Assembly (NCBI RefSeq): GCF_016863635.1 | Contig: NZ_BOPG01000002.1 | Location: 31,062-95,061 of the forward strand | Direction of reading: 5' to 3' | Source: Virgisporangium aurantiacum | GTDB taxonomy: Bacteria; Actinomycetota; Actinomycetes; Mycobacteriales; Micromonosporaceae | DNA: 64,000 nt | Made by a program: the position numbers and the translations under genes | Part shown: one piece after another, positions 17,308 through 26,226 of the stretch | How the letters are laid out: each line of letters starts with the position of its first letter | Position numbering within the stretch: position 1 is the stretch's first letter | The notes under the pieces: model-generated | Databases searched by the model: none | What the model was told of the DNA's origin: nothing | The model's input: the letters and a program-made list of their open reading frames with translations, nothing else

Positions 17308-20300
17308 GTGGGTGTTCGTCGGCTGTTGAACCTGTGGCCGGTGTACCGGCAGGCCACCGGCACCGACCCGCTGGGCCGCGGGGCTGCGGCGAAGTCGCCG
17401 CGCTCGGAGGCGCTGCACGCCCGCACAGGTGACGCCGATCACGTTGCCCGTTCCGTCTGCCCGTACTGCGCGGTGGGCTGCGGCCAGCGGGTGTTCGTGC
17501 GCGACGGCGAGGTGACCCAGATCGAGGGCGACCCCGACTCGCCGATCTCCCGCGGCCGGCTGTGCCCGAAGGGCTCGGCCAGCAAGAGCCTGGTGACCTC
17601 GCCCGACCGGCTCCGGACGGTCAAATACCGGCGACCGTTCGGCACCGAATGGGAGGACCTCGACCTCGACACGGCGATGGAGATGATCGCCGACCGGGTC
17701 GTCCAGGCCCGTGCCGAGACCTGGGAGACGCACTTCGACGGGAAGCGGGTCAACCGCACCCTCGGCATCTCCAGCCTCGGCGGGGCCACGCTCGACAACG
17801 AAGAGAACTACCTGATCAAGAAGCTGTTCACCGCTCTGGGCGCGATCCAGATCGAGAACCAGGCCCGTATTTGACACTCCGCGACGGTTCCCGGTCTGGG
17901 AACCAGCTTCGGTCGCGGTGGCGCGACCGGTTTCCAGCAGGATCTGGCGAACGCCGACTGCATCATCATCCAGGGCTCGAACATGGCCGAGGCCCATCCG
18001 GTGGGCTTCCAGTGGGTGATCGAGGCCAAGAACCGTGGGGCGACGGTCATCCACGTCGATCCCCGGTTCACGCGGACCTCGGCCCTGGCGCACAAGTTCG
18101 TCGCCGTGCGGGCGGGGTCGGACATCGCGTTCCTGGGCGGCATCGTCAACTACATCCTGTCGAACGAGCTCGACTTCCGTGAGTACGTGCTCGCCTACAC
18201 CAACGCGGCCACGATCCTGCGGGCGGACTTCGCCGACACCGAGGACCTCGGCGGCCTGTTCTCCGGGTACGACGAGGAGACGCGCACGTACGACCCGTCG
18301 TCGTGGCAGTACCAGGGCCAGGAGGACACCGGCGCGGACGACTCGGGCGACGCGCACAGCGACCGCGAGACGGCGTCGGCGATGGAGCACGAGTCGCACG
18401 GTCCGCCGGTCCCCTCGGGCACCGAACGCGACGAGACGCTGCAGCACCCGCGCTGCGTCTACCAGGTGCTGAAGCGGCACTTCGCCCGCTACACGCCGGA
18501 GGTCGTCGAGCAGGTGTGCGGGGTACCGCCGGCCGACTTCCGCGCGGTGTGCGAGGCGTGGACGCAGAACTCCGGCCGTGACCGCACCACCGCCCTGGTC
18601 TATTCGGTCGGCTGGACGCAGCACACCGTCGGCGTCCAGTACATCCGCACCGGGGCGATCATCCAGTTGCTGCTGGGCAACATGGGCCGCCCGGGCGGCG
18701 GCATCATGGCGCTGCGCGGGCACGCGAGCATCCAGGGCTCCACCGACATCCCGACGCTGTTCAACCTGCTGCCCGGCTATCTGCCGATGCCCAACGCCGC
18801 CCAGCACACCTCGCTGACCGGGTGGATCGACGGCATGCGGCAACCCGGCCAGAAGGGGTTCTGGGCCAACGCCGGGGCGTTCGCGACGTCACTCCTGAAG
18901 GCCTACTTCGGCGACGCTGCCACCGCGTCCAATGATTTCTGTTTTGATCATCTGCCCCGCATCACCGGCGACCATGGCACCTACCAGCAGGTGCTGAACA
19001 TGATCGACGGCAAGGTCAAGGGCTACTTCCTGCTCGGCCAGAACCCGGCGGTCGGATCGGCGCACGGCAAGGCGCAGCGCCTCGGCATGGCCAACCTCGA
19101 CTGGCTCGTGGTGCGCGACCTCTACGAGATCGAGAGCGCCAACTTCTGGCGCAGCGGCCCGGAGATCGAGACCGGGGAGATCTCGCCGGCGACCTGCCGG
19201 ACCGAGGTGTTCCTGATGCCGGCGGCATCGCACGTCGAGAAGGAGGGGACGTTCACCCAGACGCAGCGGATGCTGCAGTGGCGGGAGAAGGCGCTCGACC
19301 CGCCGGGCGACTGCCGGTCGGAGTTGTGGTTCTTCTACCACCTGGGGCTCAAGATCCGGTCGCGGCTGGCGTCGTCCACGCTTGATCGCGACCGCCCGGT
19401 TCTCGACCTGGCCTGGGAGTACCCGGTGCACGGTTCGTGGGATGAACCGAGCGCTTCGGCTGTCTTGAAGGAGATCAACGGGTACGAGGTTTCCTCCGGG
19501 CGGCTTCTGTCCGGTTTCGCGGAGTACAAGGACGACGGGTCGACGGTCGGCGGCTGCTGGATCTACTCGGGCGTGTACGCCGACGGGGTCAACCAGGCCG
19601 CGCGGCGCAGACCCGGCAGCGAACAGAGCTGGGTGGCGCCCGAGTGGGGCTGGGTGTGGCCGATGAACCGGCGCATCCTCTACAACCGCGCGTCGGCGGA
19701 TCCTTCCGGCCGGCCGTGGAGCGAACGCAAGGCCTACGTGTGGTGGGATGCCGAAGCGGGCGAGTGGACCGGTCACGACGTCCCCGATTTTCCGAAGGGT
19801 CTCGCGCCCGGCTACCGGCCGCCGCCCGACGCCAGCGGCACGGAGGCGCTCGCCGGTGACGACCCGTTCATCATGCAGGGAGACGGGAAGGGCTGGCTGT
19901 ACGTGCCCGCCGGGCTGATCGACGGACCCATGCCGACGCACTACGAGCCGGTCGAGTCGCCGGTGAGCAACCCGCTGTACAAGCAGCAGGCCAACCCGAC
20001 CCGCAAGGCGTACCCGCGCGAGGAGAACCCCGACAACCCGAGCGCGCCGGACCGCCACCACGAGGTGTTCCCGTTCGTCTTCACGACGAGCCGGCTCACC
20101 GAGCACCACACCGCCGGCGGGATGAGCCGCACGCTGGCGTACCTGTCGGAGTTGCAGCCGGCGATGTTCGTGGAGGTCTCGCGCTCGTTGGCTTCTTTGC
20201 GCGGGCTCTCCCACATGGACTGGGCGCATATCGTGACGGCGCGGTCGGTGGTCGAGGCCCGGGTGCACGTCACGGATCGGCTTCGGCCATTGCGGGTGGA

Positions 20301-20520
20301 CGGACGTGAGCTGCACCAGCTCTGGCTGCCGTACCACTGGGGCAGCAGCGGCCTGGTGACCGGCGACTCGACGAACGACCTGATCGGGATCAACCTGGAC
20401 CCGAACGTGCTGATCCAGGAGAGCAAGGTGGGCACGTGCGACATCCGGCCCGGCCGTCGCCCGGTGGGGCCGGACCTGCTTTCCTTTGTCGAGGAGTACC
20501 GGCGACGGGCGGGGATCTAG
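17308..20520 (+). CDS. fdnG: formate dehydrogenase alpha subunit, selenocysteine-containing (UGA at 17872-17874)
   Basis: The protein is about 1070 aa if the in-frame TGA at 17872-17874 is read as selenocysteine (residue 189). Before the TGA is the N-terminal [4Fe-4S] domain (VCPYCAVGCGQR ... GRLCPKGSASK). The segment NQARI-U-HSATVPGLGTSFGRG then matches the molybdopterin/selenocysteine loop of FdnG/FdhF enzymes. The rest is a full molybdopterin oxidoreductase with a dinucleotide-binding C-terminal domain. A SECIS-like hairpin follows the TGA. The product oxidises formate to CO2 at a Mo or W bis-MGD centre and passes electrons to the beta subunit encoded next. I see no Tat signal, so the active site may face the cytoplasm. 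The gene name is by analogy with FdnG. Confidence 0.93.
17872..17904 (+). promoter_or_regulatory. selenocysteine UGA codon and bacterial SECIS hairpin
   Basis: The TGA is followed by 11 nt and then a 7-bp perfect stem (GGTTCCC ... GGGAACC, 17886-17904) capped by the loop GGTCT. From memory of the E. coli fdhF SECIS, both the 11-nt spacing and the GGTCT apical sequence are the same. The element sits inside the coding sequence and encodes in-frame residues that match the enzyme family. SelB and tRNA-Sec would have to be encoded elsewhere. Confidence 0.9.
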
Positions 20521-21336
20521 ATGGTTGCCTACGATCCGGCTACGGCGTCGGGCTACGTCGACGCGCCGCCGCGGATGGGGTTCTTCACCGACACGAGCGT
20601 CTGCATCGGGTGCAAGGCGTGCGAGGTCGCCTGCAAGGAGTGGAACGCCGTTCCGGCCGACGGGTTCAACCTGCTCGGTCTCTCGTACGACAACACCGGG
20701 CGGCTCGACGCGAACTCGTGGCGGCACGTGGCGTTCATCGAGCAGCCTCCCGCTCCCGGCGGCGGCGACGATCCGCGCTGGCTGATGATGTCGAACGTCT
20801 GCAAGCACTGCACCCACGCCGCCTGCCTCGACGTCTGCCCGACCGGGTCGCTGTTCCGCACCGAGTTCGGCACGGTGGTGGTGCAGGAGGACATCTGCAA
20901 CGGTTGCGGCTACTGCATCCCGGCCTGCCCGTACGGCGTCATCGACCAGCGCAAGGACGACGGCCGGGCCTGGAAGTGCACGATGTGCTACGACCGGCTC
21001 GGCGACGGGCTGACGCCCGCCTGCGCGAAGGCGTGCCCCACCGAGTCGATCCAGTACGGGGAGCTGTCCGAGCTCCGCTCGCGGGCCGCTTCCCGCGTTG
21101 ATGCCCTGCACGAGGCCGGCGTCCCGGCCGCCCGGCTGTACGGCCACGACCCCGATGACGGCGTGGGCGGCGACGGCGCGTTCTTCCTGCTGCTCGACGA
21201 GCCCGAGGTGTACGGTCTGCCACCGGACCCGGTGGTCACCACCCGCGACCTGCCGACGATGTGGAAGAGCGCCGGCTGGGCCGCGCTGGCGATGGCGGCC
21301 TCCGTCGCGGTGTCGTTCCTCGGGAGGAAGCGATGA
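20521..21336 (+). CDS. fdnH: formate dehydrogenase iron-sulfur (beta) subunit
   Basis: The 271-aa ferredoxin-type subunit has four Cys clusters: CIGCKACEVACKE, CKHCTHAACLDVC, CNGCGYCIPACPYG and CTMCYDRLGDG...CAKAC, enough for four [4Fe-4S] centres. A C-terminal hydrophobic helix (WAALAMAASVAVSFLG) anchors it in the membrane, as in FdnH. Its ATG directly abuts the alpha-subunit stop, and its stop overlaps the NrfD gene as ATGA. It relays electrons from the alpha subunit to the membrane subunit. Confidence 0.94.
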   Translation: MVAYDPATASGYVDAPPRMGFFTDTSVCIGCKACEVACKEWNAVPADGFNLLGLSYDNTGRLDANSWRHVAFIEQPPAPGGGDDPRWLMMSNVCKHCTHAACLDVCPTGSLFRTEFGTVVVQEDICNGCGYCIPACPYGVIDQRKDDGRAWKCTMCYDRLGDGLTPACAKACPTESIQYGELSELRSRAASRVDALHEAGVPAARLYGHDPDDGVGGDGAFFLLLDEPEVYGLPPDPVVTTRDLPTMWKSAGWAALAMAASVAVSFLGRKR

Positions 21337-22289
21337 GTTCCTATTACGGGCGGCCGATCGTCAGGGCACCCGTGTGGAAGCACGACATACCGGCCTACCT
21401 CTTCACCGGCGGCCTCGCGGCCGGATCGGCGCTGCTGGCCGCCGGCGCCGACCTCACCGGACGCCCGGTCACCCGCCGCGCCGGCCGGCTGACGGCGTTG
21501 GCCGCGCTGGGCGCGAGCACGTACTTCCTCGTGAACGACCTGGGCCGCCCGGAACGGTTCCACCACATGCTCCGGGTGGCGAAGCCGACCTCACCGATGT
21601 CGATGGGCACCTGGGTCCTCAGCGCCTTCGGCGGCCTGGCCGGCACGGCGGCTGTCGCCGACCTCGGTTCGCGGTCGCCTGGCGGCGGTGGTTCGCGGTC
21701 GGCTGGTGGCGTCGGTTCGCGGTCGCCTGGTGGCCGCGGTTCGCGGTCGCTTCGTGGCATCGCGCGCGGTGCCGGGCTCGGCGCGGCGGCCGTGGCACCG
21801 GCGCTGGCCACCTACACCGGCGTGCTGCTCGCCAACACGGCCATGCCGTCGTGGCACGTGGCGCACCGGGAACTGCCGGTGGTGTTCGCCGGGAGCGCGT
21901 TGGCCAGCGGCGCCGGGGTCGGGCTGGTCGCCGCCGCGGTGACGCCCGGTGCGCTCGCCGAAGCCACGCCGGCCCGACGGCTGGCGGTCGCCGGTGCGGC
22001 GCTGGAGCTGTTCGGCGCCCACCGCGCGGAGACCCGGCACGGCCTGCTCAGCGAGCCCTTCGCCACCGGCCGGGCCGGCCGGCTGTTGCGGGCCGGCCGC
22101 ACCCTGACCGCGATCGGGGTCGCCGGCGCCCTGTTCGGCCGCCGCGGCCGGGTGGCGACGGCCGCGTCCGGCGTCGCGCTGCTGGCCGCGTCCCTGGCGA
22201 CGCGGTTCGGCATCTACGAGGCCGGGGTGGCGTCGGCCGCCGACCCGAAGTACACGGTCGAACCCCAGCGCCAGCGCCTCGGCCGCTAG
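21333..22289 (+). CDS. nrfD: NrfD/PsrC-type membrane subunit (formate dehydrogenase gamma)
   Basis: The 318-aa polytopic protein resembles the NrfD/PsrC quinone-interacting subunits: DIPAYLFTGGLAAGSALL, TYFLVNDLGRPERFHHMLRVAKPTSPMS, MGTWVLSAFGG and TYTGVLLANTAMPSWH are conserved features, and it has about eight TM helices. It should pass electrons from the beta subunit to the menaquinone pool. It uses GGGAGGAAG before an ATG overlapping fdnH. Between helices, residues about 112-143 are four tandem 8-residue repeats (GSRSPGGx), an unusual insertion. This is an NrfD-type gamma subunit rather than the cytochrome b FdnI. Confidence 0.9.
   Translation: MSSYYGRPIVRAPVWKHDIPAYLFTGGLAAGSALLAAGADLTGRPVTRRAGRLTALAALGASTYFLVNDLGRPERFHHMLRVAKPTSPMSMGTWVLSAFGGLAGTAAVADLGSRSPGGGGSRSAGGVGSRSPGGRGSRSLRGIARGAGLGAAAVAPALATYTGVLLANTAMPSWHVAHRELPVVFAGSALASGAGVGLVAAAVTPGALAEATPARRLAVAGAALELFGAHRAETRHGLLSEPFATGRAGRLLRAGRTLTAIGVAGALFGRRGRVATAASGVALLAASLATRFGIYEAGVASAADPKYTVEPQRQRLGR
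21666..21761 (+). repeat. four tandem 24-bp repeats inside the NrfD gene
   Basis: The core GGTTCGCGGTCG occurs four times exactly 24 bp apart (21666, 21690, 21714, 21738). Each unit encodes GSRS plus four variable residues, so the copy number can change without breaking the frame. Confidence 0.9.
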
Positions 22290-22290
22290 C

Positions 22291-23832
22291 TTAGCGGGCG
22301 GCGCGTCCGCAGATCTTGCGGTCGTAGCCGGTGGCCGTGCGGGCGGTGTTGCCCGCCGTGCACTTGCCCGACCCGTCGGCGAAGGCCTCGAACCGCCACA
22401 ACGACGCCCGCGACCCGCACTCCGCCCGCAGCGGCGGCAGTCCGCGGTTCTCGAGGCTGAGGTCGACGCAGTCGCCGGGCTTGGGCATCCCACCCTTGTC
22501 GCCGGGGCCGAGGCACAGGACCGTACCCGTCTTGCCCGGCAAGGGGACGCGGCTGAGCGTCCCCTCGGCGGTGCAGCCGGCCGCGTCGGCGGCCGTGGCC
22601 AGCACCTTCGCCCAGTAGTCGGTGGCGCAGGCGCCCTCGTCGACCTGGTCGTTGGCGCCCCGCTGGTTGCCGCTGCTCAGCACCACGACGCAGTCACCGG
22701 TCACCACCTTGCCGGCGCCACCGCCGGCGTCGCCGGGATGCGGACCCTTCACCAGCCGCGCGCACACGATCTGCCCGGCACCGGCCACGATCCCCTGGAT
22801 GAGGTAGGCCTCGTCGGTGTTGTCGGGGCAGCCGTCGTCGGCCGGAGTCGCCGCACCGGCATTGACCTTGACCCCCAACGCCGCGATCTTCGACAGCGCC
22901 TGCGGATCGTCACAGTCGACCGGTGCGAACTGCCGCTGCGCCTCCAGCACCCGCTTCTTCTCCGGGTCGGTGCTCGGTGCGATCGTGGTCGGGCCGCTGG
23001 TCTGCTTCACGCAGGAGCCGACCTCCCACGCCGCCGCCTTCGGTGCCCCGTCCTCCCGGAACGTCGAGAAGAGCAGCCACCCACCGACCCCGACCGCCGC
23101 CACCACCACGACAGCGGCGACGACGATGGCGATCAGCTTGCCCTTGCCGGGGCGCCGCCCCGGCGGCCGCGGAAACTGCCCGCTGGTCGACCCGTAGCCG
23201 GGCTGCCCCGGTCGCGGCGGCTGCCCCGGTGGCCCGAACGGGCCGCCACCCGGCGCGCTCTGGCCACCCCCGAACCCCGGCTGCCCCCCGGGCTGCCCCG
23301 GCGGCGCGTATCCCGGCTGGCCCGGCGCGGCGTATCCGGGCTGGCCCGGCGGGGCGTATCCCGGCTGGCCCGGCGGCCCGAATCCCGGCGAGCCGGCCTG
23401 CCCCGGGGCGAATCCCGCCCCTGCGCCGGACCCGAACCCCTGCCCCCCGTGCCCGAACCCGCCCTGGCCGAAGCCGGCCCGGCCGTGCCCGAACCCGGGA
23501 TCGTCGTCGCCCCCACCGGACGGTGCGGGCGCCGCCGGTGCGGGCTGCGCTCCCCCGGTGACCGAGGAGGGCCACAAAATCGCACCGCCGCCACTGACAG
23601 GGGCAGCCCCGCCCCCGGACGCGGGAGCCGCAGAGCCGGCCGCAGCACCGCCGGCCGCGCCGGTAGGCCGGGGTGCACCGCCCCCCGCACCGCCGCCGGG
23701 CGCGGATGTGCCACCCGACCGGGCCGCGCCGGGCGGATTGCCGCGGTCGGGCCCTTGCTCGGCAGCGGGTGGACCGCCGCCGGCTCCCGGCCAGAGCACG
23801 GGGCGCTCGTCTCCTGTGGGCTGCTCAGACAC
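22291..23832 (-). CDS. Pro/Gly-rich single-TM protein with extracellular Cys-containing domain
   Basis: The protein is about 513 aa, started at GTG 23832 (VSEQPTGDERP) because GGGGGTAGGAATC precedes it. A long low-complexity cytoplasmic N-terminus is rich in Pro, Gly and Ala and includes tandem PGQPGYAP units. One TM (KGKLIAIVVAAVVVVAAVGVGGWLL, about residues 245-270) leads to a 230-residue outer domain with several Cys in pairs (VGSCVKQ, VDCDDP, GCPDN, VCARLV, GDCV), probably disulfide-bonded. The architecture resembles actinobacterial LppU or septum-formation-like envelope proteins, but I cannot name the family with confidence. It converges with nrfD, with 1 nt between the stops. Confidence 0.8.
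   Translation of the reverse strand: MSEQPTGDERPVLWPGAGGGPPAAEQGPDRGNPPGAARSGGTSAPGGGAGGGAPRPTGAAGGAAAGSAAPASGGGAAPVSGGGAILWPSSVTGGAQPAPAAPAPSGGGDDDPGFGHGRAGFGQGGFGHGGQGFGSGAGAGFAPGQAGSPGFGPPGQPGYAPPGQPGYAAPGQPGYAPPGQPGGQPGFGGGQSAPGGGPFGPPGQPPRPGQPGYGSTSGQFPRPPGRRPGKGKLIAIVVAAVVVVAAVGVGGWLLFSTFREDGAPKAAAWEVGSCVKQTSGPTTIAPSTDPEKKRVLEAQRQFAPVDCDDPQALSKIAALGVKVNAGAATPADDGCPDNTDEAYLIQGIVAGAGQIVCARLVKGPHPGDAGGGAGKVVTGDCVVVLSSGNQRGANDQVDEGACATDYWAKVLATAADAAGCTAEGTLSRVPLPGKTGTVLCLGPGDKGGMPKPGDCVDLSLENRGLPPLRAECGSRASLWRFEAFADGSGKCTAGNTARTATGYDRKICGRAAR
23297..23368 (-). repeat. tandem 24-bp repeats encoding PGQPGYAP units
   Basis: Three near-identical 24-bp units (23297, 23321, 23345) are followed by a degenerate fourth, inside the Pro/Gly-rich domain of the membrane protein. 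Confidence 0.85.
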
Positions 23833-23925
23833 GATTCCTACCCCCGTGGCGTCGACAACCCGACACACTTTATCGACCCGCTTCCACCCCCCTCGCACCC
23901 GAGCCACCCCCGTCGATCTTGGGCC

Positions 23926-23984
23926 CGCTTCGCGGATCTTGGACTCCTTGAGGGGTTATGGCACCTCGGGCAGTCCAAGATCCG
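23926..23984. repeat. palindromic intergenic element, copy 1
   Basis: CGGATCTTGGACT and AGTCCAAGATCCG (23933-23945 and 23972-23984) form a perfect 13-bp dyad with a 26-nt loop that can pair further (GAGG/CCTC). It lies 24 nt downstream of the metE stop and may serve as its terminator. The 19 nt CGCTTCGCGGATCTTGGAC recur exactly at 63854-63872. Confidence 0.8.
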
Positions 23985-24007
23985 GAAACGTACGAACGGA
24001 GCAAGGG

Positions 24008-26140
24008 TCAGGGTGCCGCGCGGTTGCGGTGGGCGGCCTCCACGAGGTTCGACAGGGCGGCCTCGACCTGCTCGTACGTGCGGGTCTTCAACCCGCAGTC
24101 GGGGTTGGCCCAGACCCGGTCGCGGGGCAGCACGGCCAGCGCGTCGGCCAGCGCCGCCGACACCTCGTCGACCGAGGGGATCCGTGGGGAGTGGATGTCG
24201 TACACGCCCGGGCCCAGGCCACGGTCGAACGCGGCCACCGAGGGCAGGATCCGCCCGTGGGAGCGGGCCGACTCGATCGTGGTCACGTCGGCGTCCAGGC
24301 CGTCGATGGCGGCGACGATCTGGTCGGCGTCGGAGTAGCACAGGTGGGTGTGCACCTGGACGCCGTCGGGTGCCGAGGAGGTCGCGCGGCGGTAGGCCTC
24401 GACCGCCCACGACAGGTACTCGGCCTGCGACGAGTGCCGCAGCGGCAGCAGTTCCCGCAGCGCCGGTTCGTCGACCTGGATGATCGGCACGCCGGCCGCG
24501 GACAGGTCGGCGACCTCCGCGGCGACGGCGTCGGCCACCTGCGTCACCACGTCGCGCAACGGTAGGTCGGTTCGCACGAACGACCAGGCCACGATCGTCA
24601 CCGGGCCGGTCAGCATGCCCTTCACCGGCCGGTCGGTCAGCGACCGGGCGAAGGCGGTCCAGCGCAGGGTGATCGGGGCGGCGCGGCGCACGTCGCCGTG
24701 CAGGATCGGCGGACGCGTGCACCGCGAACCGTACGACTGCACCCAACCGTGCCGCGTCACCGCGAACCCGTCGAGGTGTTCCGCGAAGTACTGCACCATG
24801 TCGTTGCGCTCGGGTTCGCCGTGCACGAGCACGTCCAGGCCGAGCCGTTCCTGCAAGCGGATCACCCGCTCGATCTCGGCCTCGATCCGCTTCTCGTACT
24901 CCGAAACGCCCAGATCGCCGGCGGCCAGCGAGGAACGCGCGGCACGCAACTCGCCGGTCTGCGGGAACGACCCGATCGTGGTCGTCGGCAGCGGCGGCAG
25001 CCCGAGCCGCTCCTGCGCCGCCCGCCGCGCGGCATAGGGCCCGCGCCGAACGGCGGGCGCGCTCACGCGGTCCACAACAGAACCACCGCGAGCCGAGACC
25101 GGCCCCGTGGCCTCGCCCGACGCGAAGGCCGCGGCCAGGTCGACGACCTCCGCGACCTTCTGGTCGGCGAACGCGAGCCGGGCGCGCAACGCGTCGTCGA
25201 GGTCGGGCTCAAGATCAAGATCATAGGGGACGTGCATGAGCGAACTCGACGTACCGACCGCGACCGAGGCGCCCAGGTCGCGGACGGCGTACAGCGTGGC
25301 CAGCGCCGCACCGCGGTCGGTGCGCCAGACATCGCGTCCGGACACCACGCCCGCCACGATGATCTTGTCGGTCAACGGCAGGGTGGGCACGGCGCCGTGC
25401 ACGAGATCGAGCGCGATCGCTTCCACGGGCGACGCGACCAGGGCGGGGAGCACCGGATCGGCGTCACCGAAGTAGGTGGCCACGAGGAGCTTCGGCCGGT
25501 CGGCCACGGCGCCCAGCCGGTCGTACGCGGCGAACGGAACGTCGGTGACGAACGCGGGCTCGTCGAACTGCACCCATTCGACCCGCTCGGCGGCGAGCAG
25601 GCTCAGCAGTTTCTCGTACTCGTCGAGCACCTCGGGCAGGCGGGCCGGGTCGGCGCCGGCCAGGTGCAGGAACGTCACCGGGCCGACGAACACCGGGCGG
25701 GTCTCGTGGCCGAGCGCGCGGGCCTCGGCGATCTCGGCGAGCGGCTTCGTGGCGTCGAGCCGCAGGTTCCGGCCCAGCTCCGGGACGATGTAGTGGTAGT
25801 TCGTGTTGAACCACTTCGTCATGCGCAGCGGCGGGGTCTTTGCCGTGCCGCGGGCCATCGCGAAGTACGGGTCGGGCTGGTCGCGGTAGCGGTCCGGCAC
25901 GGCGCCGAGCAGCACGGCCGTGTCGAGCACGTGGTCGTACTCGGAGAACGTGTTCGACGGCAGGCCACCGAGGCCCTTGCCGGCGAGCGTGCGCCAGGCC
26001 TGCGCGCGCAGGTCGGCGCCGACGCGGTCGAGGTCGGCGCGGTCGGCGCGGCCGTCCCAGTAGGCCTCCAGGGCCCGCTTCAACTCGCGGCGCGGCCCGA
26101 TGCGCGGGTAGCCCAGAACGGTGGACGCGGGGAACGGCAC
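24008..26140 (-). CDS. metE: cobalamin-independent methionine synthase MetE
   Basis: The 710-aa protein carries both halves of MetE. The N-terminal barrel begins LGYPRIGPRRELKRALEAYW; the C-terminal catalytic barrel has TTTIGSFPQT, HGEPERNDMVQYF, PVTIVAWSF, IQVDEPALRE, the zinc ligand His/Cys segments (HTHLCYSD, NPDCGLKTR) and the substrate-binding residues. It transfers the methyl group from 5-methyltetrahydropteroyl-triglutamate to homocysteine. It is somewhat shorter than the usual 750-770 aa, with no active-site loss seen. The GTG start is preceded by AAAGGAGC. The divergent LysR-type gene probably regulates it, as MetR does in enterobacteria. Confidence 0.96.
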   Translation of the reverse strand: MPFPASTVLGYPRIGPRRELKRALEAYWDGRADRADLDRVGADLRAQAWRTLAGKGLGGLPSNTFSEYDHVLDTAVLLGAVPDRYRDQPDPYFAMARGTAKTPPLRMTKWFNTNYHYIVPELGRNLRLDATKPLAEIAEARALGHETRPVFVGPVTFLHLAGADPARLPEVLDEYEKLLSLLAAERVEWVQFDEPAFVTDVPFAAYDRLGAVADRPKLLVATYFGDADPVLPALVASPVEAIALDLVHGAVPTLPLTDKIIVAGVVSGRDVWRTDRGAALATLYAVRDLGASVAVGTSSSLMHVPYDLDLEPDLDDALRARLAFADQKVAEVVDLAAAFASGEATGPVSARGGSVVDRVSAPAVRRGPYAARRAAQERLGLPPLPTTTIGSFPQTGELRAARSSLAAGDLGVSEYEKRIEAEIERVIRLQERLGLDVLVHGEPERNDMVQYFAEHLDGFAVTRHGWVQSYGSRCTRPPILHGDVRRAAPITLRWTAFARSLTDRPVKGMLTGPVTIVAWSFVRTDLPLRDVVTQVADAVAAEVADLSAAGVPIIQVDEPALRELLPLRHSSQAEYLSWAVEAYRRATSSAPDGVQVHTHLCYSDADQIVAAIDGLDADVTTIESARSHGRILPSVAAFDRGLGPGVYDIHSPRIPSVDEVSAALADALAVLPRDRVWANPDCGLKTRTYEQVEAALSNLVEAAHRNRAAP

Positions 26141-26162
26141 GGTTTGCTCCTTTCACGTGGAC

Positions 26163-26191
26163 CGGCCGATCCTGCCCGCGATGATCGGCCG
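26163..26191. promoter_or_regulatory. inverted repeat between metE and the LysR gene, likely LysR operator
   Basis: CGGCCGATC and GATCGGCCG form a perfect 9-bp dyad with an 11-nt spacer, the spacing typical of LysR-type binding sites. It sits in the 86-bp gap, 22 bp before the metE GTG and 35 bp before the LysR ATG. Confidence 0.55.
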
Positions 26192-26214
26192 CCGCCGGTT
26201 CCATTGCCGATGCT

Positions 26215-26220
26215 TATAGT
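26215..26220 (+). promoter_or_regulatory. -10 box of leaderless promoter for the LysR gene
   Basis: TATAGT lies 6 nt before the ATG at 26227, and there is no Shine-Dalgarno sequence. Confidence 0.55.
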
Positions 26221-26226
26221 TGGCCG

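Noticed and set aside
17872..17874. TGA in the formate dehydrogenase gene as a nonsense mutation or pseudogene
   Set aside because: The codon is at the known selenocysteine position and is followed by a SECIS-like hairpin; reading frame and motifs are intact on both sides.
17983..20520. Separate 845-aa formate dehydrogenase gene starting at an internal ATG
   Set aside because: It would lack the Fe-S domain and active-site loop; it is the in-frame continuation past the UGA.
21666..21761. 24-bp repeats as a CRISPR-like array
   Set aside because: Repeats are contiguous without spacers, in frame, and encode octapeptides within NrfD.
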